This document shows positions 46,161 to 53,935 of a stretch of 64,000 nucleotides of DNA, in pieces. Position numbers and translations under genes: made by a program. How positions within the stretch are numbered: the stretch's first letter is position 1; each line of letters opens with the position of its first letter. Source of the stretch: Dysgonomonas hofstadii (GTDB lineage: Bacteria > Bacteroidota > Bacteroidia > Bacteroidales > Dysgonomonadaceae); assembly GCF_014196915.1 (NCBI RefSeq), contig NZ_JACIEP010000007.1:186001-250000 (forward strand), in the 5' to 3' direction. The notes under the pieces were generated by a model. The model saw only the letters and a program-made list of their open reading frames with translations. It did no database searches and was not told where the DNA came from.

Positions 46161-47054
46161 ATGAAATCTTTTTATAAATATATTGCAGCAACTATTCTTA
46201 TTTTAATAATGAACACAGGGTGTCCGGCGGAGCCAAAACTAACTAAAAGCATTGTTTTCGAATTAGGAGGCGAATCAGGGAAATCTGATTCCTCGTCAGT
46301 AATTATCTCTGATATAACAAAAGTCGACAAAACGATTGCTATTATAAAAGAGAGATTACATTCCTATGGTATTGCCAACAAAATAGAGAGGAACACGGAA
46401 ACAAACGATTATACCTTATGGCTACCTGAAAAAATCATAGATAATGCTGTGAAAAATCTTATTTCAACTACCGGGAAGATTGAATTATGGGAAACATGGG
46501 ACATATCATCTCAGGAACTACCTTCTCCTCAGGACAGTGTATATAGATACATTATGACTCCACGCTATAATGCAAGTTTTTTCTTAGTCAATAAAGGAGA
46601 AATGGCTCAGGCCCGGCAGTTGCTAATGAGTTATGCCGCAGAAAAACAATGGCCACAGAATATAAAGTATGTTTGGGGTAAGAAACCTGCCTATGGAAAA
46701 GGTGATATGTACGAATTATATATGTTGCGTTCGATGCATCCTGTACAGACGCCTGTCATCACCAACGAACATATTAAAAAGGCTTTTTCCGAACAAAGTT
46801 ATGGGCATTGGTCCATAGAAATAGAGCTAAATGCAACAGGAAGCAGCCGTTTCGCAAAAGCGACCAGGGAAAATATTGGGAAAGCGCTGGCTATTGTTAT
46901 AGACAACAAAGTGTATAGTGCTCCTACCGTACAATCGGCTATTGAAGGCGGACGTTTACAAATAGCCGGAAATTTCACAAAAGCTGAGGTAGACGAATAC
47001 GCTTCCATCCTGATGTATGAGGCACTACCACTATCAGTAACGATAAAAGAGTGA
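46161..47054 (+). CDS. SecD periplasmic-domain homologue, predicted lipoprotein
   Basis: I choose the ATG at 46161 (297 residues) because AAAGGTG lies 6 nt before it; a GTG at 46155 is the alternative. The N-terminus is a short hydrophobic signal ending Asn-Thr-Gly-Cys, a plausible lipobox. The rest matches the periplasmic P1 region of SecD, with V-D-K-T-I-A-I-I-K-E-R-L-H-S-Y-G-I and T-G-K-I-E-L-W-E-T-W near the start, and the late motif K-A-L-A-I-V-I-D-N-K-V-Y-S-A-P followed by G-N-F-T-K-A-E-V and E-A-L-P. The membrane part of SecD is absent. It probably shares a transcript with the transglutaminase-like gene. Function unknown. Confidence 0.75.
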   Translation: MKSFYKYIAATILILIMNTGCPAEPKLTKSIVFELGGESGKSDSSSVIISDITKVDKTIAIIKERLHSYGIANKIERNTETNDYTLWLPEKIIDNAVKNLISTTGKIELWETWDISSQELPSPQDSVYRYIMTPRYNASFFLVNKGEMAQARQLLMSYAAEKQWPQNIKYVWGKKPAYGKGDMYELYMLRSMHPVQTPVITNEHIKKAFSEQSYGHWSIEIELNATGSSRFAKATRENIGKALAIVIDNKVYSAPTVQSAIEGGRLQIAGNFTKAEVDEYASILMYEALPLSVTIKE

Positions 47055-47059
47055 TAAAA

Positions 47060-47088
47060 AAAGTCCGGCTTTTATAATGCCGGACTTT
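47060..47088. terminator. Bidirectional terminator
   Basis: AAAGTCCGGC (47060-47069) and GCCGGACTTT (47079-47088) form a 10-bp stem with a 9-nt loop and A/T runs on each side. It serves both the plus-strand SecD-like gene and the minus-strand S9 peptidase, whose ends are only 40 bp apart. Confidence 0.8.
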
Positions 47089-47094
47089 CTATAT

Positions 47095-49866
47095 TTATTC
47101 TAATTCAAAACCGTAAGTCCGGCCTTTATCTATGGCGGGTACTCCGTTTTTCATCCATACAGGCATTGGGTCGCCTTTCAGGTAATGATCGAAGAATTGC
47201 TGCAAACGGACGGATAGGTCTTTCGCATTGCGGCGCTCTTTCAGGTTATGGGCTTCTTTGTTGTATTGAAGCATCCATACAGGTTTACCCAGACGGCGTA
47301 GGGCCATAAAGTATTCGATCCCCTGATACCATGGAACAGCCCCGTCATTATCATTATGCATGATAAGGAGAGGTGTCTTTACTTTATCGGCGAAGAACAC
47401 AGGCGAGTTTTCTTTGTATAGTTCAGGAGCTTCCCACATAGTGGCACCTATACGCGATTGCGTTTGCTCATACTGATACTGGCGGCTCATACCGCTTTCC
47501 CAACGGATGCCATTGTAGGCGCTGAACATATTGGAAACAGGTGCCCCGGCTCCGGCTGCTTTGAACATATCGGTCTGTGTAACCAGATAGGCAACCTGGT
47601 AGCCACCCCAGCTTTGTCCCTGTATAGCCATATTGCTTTTGTCTATCCATGGATTTTTAGCCAGTTCTTCAACACCTGAGATGATAGAATTGTAGGCGCT
47701 TTTCCCCGGATGTCCGTCAGTATATTGTATGTCAGGAGTGAATACGATATATCCTCTGCTACAATAGAATGGAATATTGATGATAGAGCGACTTGGCGCA
47801 GGTGAAAAATACTGGTAAAGGTTATCAGAATGCTTTTCGTAGAAATATATCATCACAGGATATTTCTTATCTGGGTCGAAATCCTCAGGTTTATAGACAA
47901 TGCCTTCAGATGGTTTGCCATCGAAAGTTGTCCATGATATCAGCTCGGCTGTACCCCAGTTGTAGTCTTTCATCTGAGGATTGATGTCGGATAATATTTT
48001 ATCCGATTTCCAGAGGTCTGTAGTTACATACAGGTCTGTAGATGTATTGAAATTGCCCTTTGTGTAGCAATATACGTCTTTGTCTTTAGCTTTTGCCAGG
48101 TTGGAATAAGTATATTCCTCAAAGAACAGATCACTCTTCTTATTTCCATTTAATACGAGGAATCCGTTTTTCTTGGAGATGTTATCGAAGGCTGATAGAA
48201 GAAGTTTTTCTCCTTTCTTTATAAACCTGCTTTCCGGATCGGTCTTTATATAGCGGAAGGTTGTTTTGTTCTGGCGGCCAACATTTTTTGTGATATTTTC
48301 GGGTGCATTTGTCCCGCTTGGATCAAGTTTCCAGATATCATAAGCATCGTACACAAGTATAGCTTCGTCGTTTTCTGTCCATGCTGCAAATCCGTATGGA
48401 GTAGGGGGGGAGGGCATATCATATTTTTCGTCCCAGAAATTAATGTCCAATTCACTGGTAAGGCAGACCTCTTTGCCCGTCTCTATTGAATATGCATAAT
48501 ATTGCCTGTCGTTCAGGTCATACCATGCAATATATTTGCCATTCGGAGAAAGCATTGTGGGACCCTGTACCTTTGTTTTTATCTGTTTACTGGTATTTTG
48601 TTGCAGGTCGAGTACCCAGATATCATTCGTCTGGCGCGAAGCGATATCCCATTGCGTTTCAAACCTGTATTTCAGGTTCGATAATCCGATAGCGTATCTT
48701 CCGTTATCTTCATCAGATATTCTTACTACAGGCATATCTTCGGTTGCCAGTTGATAGAATTTTTCTCCATTATCCAGATCTATGTAAGACAAGTATGTGC
48801 GTTTGAGTTCCCTGTCTTTCTGAACGAGTTGTATTGGCTGGATCAGCGGTTCCTGCCAGTGCCAGATGTCCAGCTGGGCTTTCTCGAAATCGGGGATGGT
48901 CGTGTCTTTTGGTAATTGTATCGGAGCTATACCTAAAAATAACCGTTTCTCGTTTTTGCTGAATGACGGAGTACTATTCTCACTTACATTCCATTTGTCC
49001 GGTATCCCGGCCTTATATTTATCGGCTACCAGTTTTGCTGAATCTGCACCCGATTGAAAGTAATACAGAGCATAATCTTTTATCTCTTTCTTCAGGCTAT
49101 CGCTAGTTGCCAGAAACGCCAGTCTGTTACCCAGTTCCGAAATGATCAGGTTTTTATAGGTGGTTTTCCCTTCCGATATGGTTTGTTTCTTATAACTAGC
49201 TAAGTCCATATATAGTACTCCTTTTTTACTCAGGGAATCCTTTGGGTTGGGATTTGCCAAGGCAGCAAAGGCTTTGCCATTCGGACTGAAAATATATTCG
49301 GTGATATTCTTGATCGTATCTTCTTTTTGGGAACTGAGATGACGAAGAATAAGGGTACGGGCTTTTTCTTCTTTCTTATCTTTAGTTTTCAGTGAATCAT
49401 CAATTGTATAAGCTAAATAGTCTGAAAAGTCTTTTCCTGTCTTATAACTTTTTACATTCGGTATCTTAATTATGCCGAATTTATCAAGAGTAATAATAGA
49501 CAGTGAGTCTTTCGGCATCTTTTCTTCTGCCGTCTTTTTTATCTTAGCCTGACGGGTAACAGTAAAAGGCGCTTTTATTAATGTGACTACATATTTTTGA
49601 TCGGGAGTGATTGTGTAAATAGATCCACGGGGAATGATTAATTCTTTATATGACTTCAGATCTTTTATCAGCAGGTAATCATCCCCTTCCTGTTCTTTAA
49701 CAACAGCTACAGAGAATTTGCCGTCATTGGTTACTTTCACATTGGAGATACTTTTCCATGAATCATAGACTGTGTGATCCAAGGGTTTCTTTTGGGCTAT
49801 TCCCGGTATTGTGGTTAATGTTATAATACCGAGAATAACACATTTAAAGTATGCTTTCCTTTTCAT
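47095..49866 (-). CDS. Secreted S9-family (prolyl oligopeptidase-like) peptidase
   Basis: The 923-residue protein has a signal peptide (about 1-24), a long beta-propeller-like middle part and a C-terminal alpha/beta-hydrolase domain. The catalytic triad is visible as Ser in G-Q-S-W-G-G, Asp in N-D-N-D-G-A-V and His in K-E-A-H-N-L. Such periplasmic S9 peptidases cut short peptides, often after proline or acidic residues; specificity is not readable here. It lies 25 bp after prfB on the same strand and may be cotranscribed with it. Confidence 0.9.
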   Translation of the reverse strand: MKRKAYFKCVILGIITLTTIPGIAQKKPLDHTVYDSWKSISNVKVTNDGKFSVAVVKEQEGDDYLLIKDLKSYKELIIPRGSIYTITPDQKYVVTLIKAPFTVTRQAKIKKTAEEKMPKDSLSIITLDKFGIIKIPNVKSYKTGKDFSDYLAYTIDDSLKTKDKKEEKARTLILRHLSSQKEDTIKNITEYIFSPNGKAFAALANPNPKDSLSKKGVLYMDLASYKKQTISEGKTTYKNLIISELGNRLAFLATSDSLKKEIKDYALYYFQSGADSAKLVADKYKAGIPDKWNVSENSTPSFSKNEKRLFLGIAPIQLPKDTTIPDFEKAQLDIWHWQEPLIQPIQLVQKDRELKRTYLSYIDLDNGEKFYQLATEDMPVVRISDEDNGRYAIGLSNLKYRFETQWDIASRQTNDIWVLDLQQNTSKQIKTKVQGPTMLSPNGKYIAWYDLNDRQYYAYSIETGKEVCLTSELDINFWDEKYDMPSPPTPYGFAAWTENDEAILVYDAYDIWKLDPSGTNAPENITKNVGRQNKTTFRYIKTDPESRFIKKGEKLLLSAFDNISKKNGFLVLNGNKKSDLFFEEYTYSNLAKAKDKDVYCYTKGNFNTSTDLYVTTDLWKSDKILSDINPQMKDYNWGTAELISWTTFDGKPSEGIVYKPEDFDPDKKYPVMIYFYEKHSDNLYQYFSPAPSRSIINIPFYCSRGYIVFTPDIQYTDGHPGKSAYNSIISGVEELAKNPWIDKSNMAIQGQSWGGYQVAYLVTQTDMFKAAGAGAPVSNMFSAYNGIRWESGMSRQYQYEQTQSRIGATMWEAPELYKENSPVFFADKVKTPLLIMHNDNDGAVPWYQGIEYFMALRRLGKPVWMLQYNKEAHNLKERRNAKDLSVRLQQFFDHYLKGDPMPVWMKNGVPAIDKGRTYGFELE

Positions 49867-49891
49867 AATTTAAGGTTTTATAATGTTTGAA

Positions 49892-51005
49892 TTATGCCTC
49901 TTCGCCGAATTCCATCAGGTAGGCTTTGATAAAATCATCGATATCGCCGTCCATCACAGCATTCACGTTTGATGTCTGATGATTTGTACGGTGATCTTTC
50001 ACACGGCGATCATCAAATACATAGCTGCGTATTTGTGAACCCCATTCAATTTTTTTCTTTCCGGCTTCTACTTTCGATTGTTCACGGCTGCGTCTTTCCA
50101 ACTCCATTTCGTAAAGTTGCGATTTCAGCAAGCGGATTGCATTATCCTTATTTCCAAACTGGGAACGGCTTTCGGTATTCTCAATTACGATCTCTTTCTC
50201 TTCTCCGGTTTCAGGGTCTTTGTACTTATAGTGCAGGCGAACTCCGGTTTCCACTTTATTGACATTCTGACCTCCGGCACCACTCGAACGGAATGTATCC
50301 CATGTAATGTCGGATGGGTTGACATCGATTTCGATCGTATCATCCACTAAAGGCACAACAAAGACCGAAGCAAATGAAGTCATACGTTTTCCCTGCGCAT
50401 TGAACGGAGAAACACGCACTAGACGGTGCACTCCATTTTCTGATTTCAGGTAGCCATAGGCATATTCGCCTTCAACCTGCAAAGTTGCGGTTTTTATTCC
50501 GGCATCATCGCCGTCCTGCCAGTTAGTAACGGTTGTTTTATATCCTTTCGATTCGCACCACCGCTGATACATACGGAACAGCATGGATGCCCAGTCCTGT
50601 CCTTCGGTTCCTCCGGCGCCACTGTTTATTTTGAGTACAGCTCCGAGTTTATCCTCTTCACGACGTAGCATATTCCTAAGCTCGAGGTTTTCGATCAGTC
50701 TCATTGCTTCGCTATATGCCAGATCGACTTCCTCTTCGGTGGTTACTCCCTCTTTCTGGAAATCAAAGGCGAGTTGTAATTCGTCGGTTGCTGCTTTTAC
50801 TTCCGCATGTCCTTCTATCCATATTTTCAGCCCGCGGATTATTTTCATTTGAGCTTCGGCTGTTTTGGCATCGTCCCAAAAACCGGGAGTATGCGTCCTT
50901 AGTTCTTCTTCTTCAAGCTGTATTTTCTTCGCATCGACGTCAAAGATGCCTCCCCAGCGCTTCCTCGCGCTCCAACACTTCTTTTAGTTGGTCTATAGTT
51001 ATCAT
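49892..51005 (-). CDS. prfB: Peptide chain release factor 2, with programmed +1 frameshift
   Basis: RF2 ends translation at UGA and UAA. The gene is in two frames. The first starts at the ATG at 51005-51003 and reads M-I-T-I-D-Q-L-K-E-V for 21 codons to CTT-TGA. Skipping the T at 50942 continues as D-V-D-A-K-K and joins the main frame. Together they give about 370 residues, the normal RF2 length. The shift site is CTTTGAC (50945-50939) preceded by GGGAGG as the internal Shine-Dalgarno-like element, the classic arrangement. The main part holds S-P-F for stop-codon reading and the catalytic G-G-Q. An annotation from 50848 alone would lose about 50 N-terminal residues. The S9 peptidase gene follows. 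Confidence 0.95.
50939..50954 (-). promoter_or_regulatory. prfB programmed frameshift signal
   Basis: On the minus strand GGGAGGCATCTTTGAC covers the purine-rich anti-Shine-Dalgarno partner, a 3-nt spacer, the slippery CTT codon and the in-frame stop TGA followed by C. Low RF2 lets the ribosome slip forward by one base, which restores RF2 production; this is well known for the family. Confidence 0.93.
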
Positions 51006-51041
51006 ATGTTCCTATTTTCTTTAATAAATGATTATGAGTGG

Positions 51042-51049
51042 CAAAAGTA
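51042..51049 (-). promoter_or_regulatory. Possible prfB promoter element
   Basis: Read on the minus strand TACTTTTG is a TAnnTTTG match 37 bp before the prfB ATG. A clear -33 element is missing. Confidence 0.35.
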
Positions 51050-51163
51050 AGAAAAATCAAATAGTTATTTCATTTAATATGATGAAATCTATTGGCATAT
51101 TGCAAAAAAACAAATACTAGGCAAGTGTTAATCTGTGTTTAGTTCGTAAATTTATTGAAGCGG

Positions 51164-51309
51164 ATGTTTGATTTTGAAACAGTTGAAAAAATGCATTGAT
51201 AAATACTTTTGAGGATAAAAGATATTCAAGAGGAACATATTTATCCAAACGTTTAAACAATATAGATATTAAATTGTTGAAAGAAGTGGACAGGCTGAGA
51301 ATGATATAA
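51164..51309 (+). pseudogene. Small frame interrupted at an A6 run
   Basis: From the ATG at 51164 the frame reads M-F-D-F-E-T-V-E-K and then soon stops. If the A6 run at 51086-plus-100 (51186-51191) had one more A, it would go on as N-A-L-I-N-T-F-E-D-K-R-Y-S-R-G-T-Y-L-S-K-R and end at 51309, giving 48 residues. The predicted peptide is basic and helical and of unknown family. It could be a decayed gene, a sequencing error, a frameshifted gene, or chance. Confidence 0.3.
51183..51211 (+). promoter_or_regulatory. Promoter-like pair upstream of an orphan terminator
   Basis: TTG (51183-51185) is followed after 18 bp by TACTTTTG (51204-51211), close to the Bacteroidota consensus. The expected start near 51218 would give a transcript of about 185 nt ending at the terminator at 51376-51404. 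Confidence 0.4.
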
Positions 51310-51404
51310 TGCCTAGCCGGATAAGATTTAAAAAGAAGGCATTTTGAATGCTTTTATTAAGTAGTGTTTGTATAAGAGGAGGATTTATCTTCCTCTTTTT
51401 TTAT
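51218..51404 (+). ncRNA. Candidate small RNA between prfB and elaA
   Basis: The interval is bounded by a promoter-like pair and a strong intrinsic terminator and holds no intact reading frame of note. I recognise no known RNA family; the two ends are not complementary, which argues against 6S RNA. It is an inference from the signals alone. Confidence 0.3.
51376..51404 (+). terminator. Strong orphan terminator before elaA
   Basis: AGAGGAGG (51376-51383) pairs with CTTCCTCT (51390-51397) over 8 bp with one wobble around ATTTAT, followed by seven T. No gene ends upstream of it on the plus strand within 1 kb, so it must end an unannotated transcript. Confidence 0.75.
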
Positions 51405-51500
51405 TTGGTTTTGAGTAGCATATTATCTCAGAGAAATAAATTTTACCCCTTTTTCGCAATTTTTACGATATTCTTTATCTTTACTGCAAAAACAGAAAAG

Positions 51501-51956
51501 ATGAAACAGGAACTGGAATGGAGAGTCAGTCTCTTCAGTGAATTATCAACAGAAGAGTTATACGGAATATTGCACTTACGTTGTAAGATATTTATTCTGG
51601 AACAGGATGCTCCGTATCTTGATATGGATTATAAAGATCAGAAAGCCATTCATCTGCATGGATACATAGGAGATAAACTGGTAGCATATTGTAGAATATT
51701 CAAAAGTGGAGATTATTTTGAAGACGCTTCCATTGGACGTGTAATTGTTGCCAAAGAATATAGGAAATACGGATATGGGCATGATTTAATGAAAAAGGCA
51801 ATTGAACTGGAGAAGACCGAATTCGGAGAACGAAAAATAACATTGTCGGCACAACAATACCTGAAAAACTTTTATGAGAGCCACGGATTTTTACAAACTA
51901 GTGAAATGTACCTGGAGGATGGCCTGCCGCATATTCAAATGAAGAAAAATGACTGA
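51501..51956 (+). CDS. elaA: ElaA-like GNAT acetyltransferase
   Basis: A 151-residue member of the ElaA branch of GCN5-related acetyltransferases. I use the ATG at 51501, which gives the normal family length (about 150) and begins L-E-W-R; the longer frame from 51348 would run through a terminator. Visible features are the R-C-K-I-F-I-L-E-Q segment, D-x-D, and the acetyl-CoA-binding region I-G-R-V-I-V-A-K-E-Y-R-K-Y-G-Y-G-H. Substrate unknown. Confidence 0.85.
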   Translation: MKQELEWRVSLFSELSTEELYGILHLRCKIFILEQDAPYLDMDYKDQKAIHLHGYIGDKLVAYCRIFKSGDYFEDASIGRVIVAKEYRKYGYGHDLMKKAIELEKTEFGERKITLSAQQYLKNFYESHGFLQTSEMYLEDGLPHIQMKKND

Positions 51957-52055
51957 AGCGATCAGGATACGGGAGAAGTATCTCATTTATGTATAAAAAC
52001 AGACAAGATAGACAGGGTTTTATATGAATATAGGAAATATTTTAGGTTGAAGTCT

Positions 52056-52085
52056 TTTGTTTCTAAATAATTATCCATAAATTTG
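52056..52085 (+). promoter_or_regulatory. rpsU promoter
   Basis: TTTG (52056-52059) is followed after 18 bp by TAAATTTG (52078-52085), a strong Bacteroidota-type match. The start near 52092 leaves a leader of about 190 nt before rpsU. A 40-codon frame in that leader starts only with TTG and has no support. Confidence 0.55.
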
Positions 52086-52283
52086 CAGCCCGAAAAAGAG
52101 AGGAGGTTTGATGATCTTTTGAACAATACATATGAAGATAATATGCTAAATGCGGCGAATGATGCCGTGTTCGAAAGATTCATTATATTTAAATCCATCC
52201 GCTAGAAGAAAGTTTAGCCGGTAGTTTCTCCGGCAATAAAGAAAGAATTAAACAACAAAAAAAATAAAAACAAAATTTCAGTT

Positions 52284-52475
52284 ATGATCATTGTACCATT
52301 AAAAGAAGGCGAAAATATTGAAAAAGCCCTAAAAAAATTTAAAAGAAAATACGAAAAAACAGGTGTTGTAAAAGAACTAAGAAGACGTCAGGAGTTTCGT
52401 AAACCGTCTGTAGTAAAAAGAGAGCAAAAATTGCATGCAATATATGTGCAGGCAATGCACCGTTCGGAAGATTAA
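52284..52475 (+). CDS. rpsU: 30S ribosomal protein S21
   Basis: S21 sits next to the anti-Shine-Dalgarno end of 16S rRNA; in Bacteroidota it takes part in hiding that sequence, which explains the scarcity of Shine-Dalgarno sites. The 63-residue protein starts M-I-I-V-P-L-K-E-G-E and is strongly basic (E-L-R-R-R-Q-E-F-R-K-P-S). It has a leader of about 190 nt, and the sequence before the ATG is A-rich with no Shine-Dalgarno. The recombinase and hpf genes follow. Confidence 0.95.
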   Translation: MIIVPLKEGENIEKALKKFKRKYEKTGVVKELRRRQEFRKPSVVKREQKLHAIYVQAMHRSED

Positions 52476-52539
52476 TAAAAGTATTGTCTTTTTCGCATAA
52501 TATTATTAACTTCGTCATTCAGGATTATAACTCGGGTGA

Positions 52540-53427
52540 ATGATGATGTTAATTGAGAAATATATCAATTATCTCCGTTATGAAAAGAATTATTCTTTAC
52601 ATACGGAGATTTCTTATTCTAGAGACCTTGCCCAGTTCTCCGATTTTCTGGGGATTCACTTCCCTGACGTAAATTTGCAATCTGTTGATAATGACATTAT
52701 ACGTATGTGGGTAGTGTCACTGATGGAGAATAAGATGTCGCCACGATCGGTAAATCGTAAACTTAGTACACTGAAGTCATTTTATAAATACTTGTTGCGT
52801 ATTGGTGAGATGACTATTAATCCCGTGAAAAAAGTAGTTGGTCCCAGGATATCCAAGCCACTACCCGCTTTTGTGAATAATGCGGATATGGATAAAATTC
52901 TGGATAATGCCATGGATAACGATACCTTTGAAGGGGTTCGCAATCATCTGATGATAGAGTTGTTCTATGTTACAGGTATGCGCCGGGCTGAGTTGCTGGG
53001 TTTAAAAGATACAGATGTAGACTTCTATACTAAAACAATACAGGTTACAGGAAAACGGAATAAACAAAGACTGATTCCAATCAGTGATAATACCAAGGAA
53101 CTAATAGAGAAATATATAGAAATAAGGAATAACGAAATACAAAACCAATCAGGTTACTTGTTTGTTAAAGAGAATGGAGGGCAGCTTTATCCCATGCTGG
53201 TTCATCGTATAGTAACGGCAAATATGAAACAGGTTTCCACACTAGCCAAAACCAGCCCGCATGTGCTTCGGCACACTTTTGCTACCAGTATGCTCAATAA
53301 CGGCGCCGATATTAATGCTGTAAAAGAGATATTAGGTCACTCAAGCCTTGCGGCAACAGAGATATATACGCACACTTCATTTGAAGAGCTTAAAAAGATT
53401 TATAACAAGGCTCATCCAAGAGCCTAA
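52540..53427 (+). CDS. XerC/XerD-type tyrosine recombinase
   Basis: A site-specific recombinase that would resolve chromosome dimers at dif together with FtsK. The 295-residue protein has an N-terminal SAM-like domain (about 1-90) and the catalytic domain with Arg148, Lys172, His241, Arg244, His267 and Tyr276 (G-M-R-R-A-E-L-L, L-R-H-T-F-A, L-G-H-S-S-L, I-Y-T-H). Three ATG codons stand near the start. It is probably the chromosomal XerC or XerD; which of the two is not decided. Lies 64 bp after rpsU and 20 bp before hpf. Confidence 0.9.
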   Translation: MMMLIEKYINYLRYEKNYSLHTEISYSRDLAQFSDFLGIHFPDVNLQSVDNDIIRMWVVSLMENKMSPRSVNRKLSTLKSFYKYLLRIGEMTINPVKKVVGPRISKPLPAFVNNADMDKILDNAMDNDTFEGVRNHLMIELFYVTGMRRAELLGLKDTDVDFYTKTIQVTGKRNKQRLIPISDNTKELIEKYIEIRNNEIQNQSGYLFVKENGGQLYPMLVHRIVTANMKQVSTLAKTSPHVLRHTFATSMLNNGADINAVKEILGHSSLAATEIYTHTSFEELKKIYNKAHPRA

Positions 53428-53447
53428 AAGTAAAAGGAGGAAGTATT

Positions 53448-53747
53448 ATGAACATCGCGATTCAATCATTGCATTTTGATGCATCGGCTAATCTAAAGGA
53501 ATTCATTGAGAAAAAATTATCAAAGCTGGACAAGTTTTCGGATCAGATTGTAGATGCCGAAGTTATCCTTAAAGTAGTAAAGCCTGAGACGGCTAACAAT
53601 AAGGAGGCATCTATAAAGTTGAATATTAAAAACGGAGAGCTTTTTGCCAATAAAACGGCAGATACATTCGAGGAAGCTGTGATGCAGGGTATAGAAGCTC
53701 TTGAAAAGCAGGTTTTAAAAGTAAAGGAAAAGACCCAGGTGAAATAA
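53448..53747 (+). CDS. hpf: Ribosome hibernation promoting factor (HPF/RaiA family)
   Basis: The 99-residue short-form protein binds the decoding region of idle ribosomes and helps to protect or dimerise them under starvation. It shows the HPF opening I-A-I-Q-S-L-H-F-D-A-S and the A-E-V-I-L-K-V segment. It has one of the best Shine-Dalgarno sites in the window (AAGGAGG, 53434-53440, 7 nt before the start), in contrast to its neighbour rpsU. Confidence 0.93.
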   Translation: MNIAIQSLHFDASANLKEFIEKKLSKLDKFSDQIVDAEVILKVVKPETANNKEASIKLNIKNGELFANKTADTFEEAVMQGIEALEKQVLKVKEKTQVK

Positions 53748-53777
53748 TACTAAAGGTAATAATATAAAAATACAGGT

Positions 53778-53811
53778 AAATCCCTCTGTCTCCCAAAGGA
53801 TAGAGGGATTT
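53778..53811 (+). terminator. Hairpin after hpf
   Basis: AAATCCCTCT (53778-53787) and AGAGGGATTT (53802-53811) form a 10-bp stem with a 14-nt loop; the tail is short (TTTTG). It closes the rpsU-recombinase-hpf unit. Confidence 0.65.
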
Positions 53812-53853
53812 TGAAACGAAAGAAAAAACACGAAAAAATAAATAGATAAAGTG

Positions 53854-53884
53854 TTGCTATTCTAAAAAATAATTTCTAATTTTG
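53854..53884 (+). promoter_or_regulatory. Promoter of the tRNA-Thr/tuf unit
   Basis: TTG (53854-53856), 20 bp, TAATTTTG (53877-53884). The element falls in the left arm of a palindrome (53876-53927), and transcription would begin about 45 bp before the first tRNA. Confidence 0.55.
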
Positions 53885-53927
53885 TCGCCGTTTCGCTATT
53901 AAAAAGCGGTAATAGCGGCAAAATTAG
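53876..53927. repeat. Palindrome overlapping the tRNA promoter
   Basis: CTAATTTTG (53876-53884) and CAAAATTAG (53919-53927) are perfect complements, and CGCTATT (53894-53900) with AATAGCG (53911-53917) forms an inner 7-bp stem. The outer left arm contains the -7 promoter element. Confidence 0.7.
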
Positions 53928-53935
53928 ATTTTTAT

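Larger units (their letters stand above)
51006..51500. other. 495-bp region between prfB and elaA
   Basis: A divergent gap. It holds a probable prfB promoter element, a small frame that is split by an A6 run (51164-51309), a promoter-like pair at 51183-51211 and a strong terminator at 51376-51404. A longer frame beginning at 51348 runs through the terminator and is not credible as the elaA start. Confidence 0.5.

Noticed and set aside
50849-51005. prfB seen as broken by a frameshift mutation
   Set aside because: The junction is the well-known programmed +1 site, and both parts join into a normal RF2.
51348-51500. Upstream extension of the elaA frame
   Set aside because: It runs through a strong terminator hairpin, and the ATG at 51501 gives the normal ElaA length.
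52081-52205. TTG-started frame of about 40 codons in the rpsU leader
   Set aside because: The TTG is part of the promoter element, so it lies before the expected transcription start; no other support.
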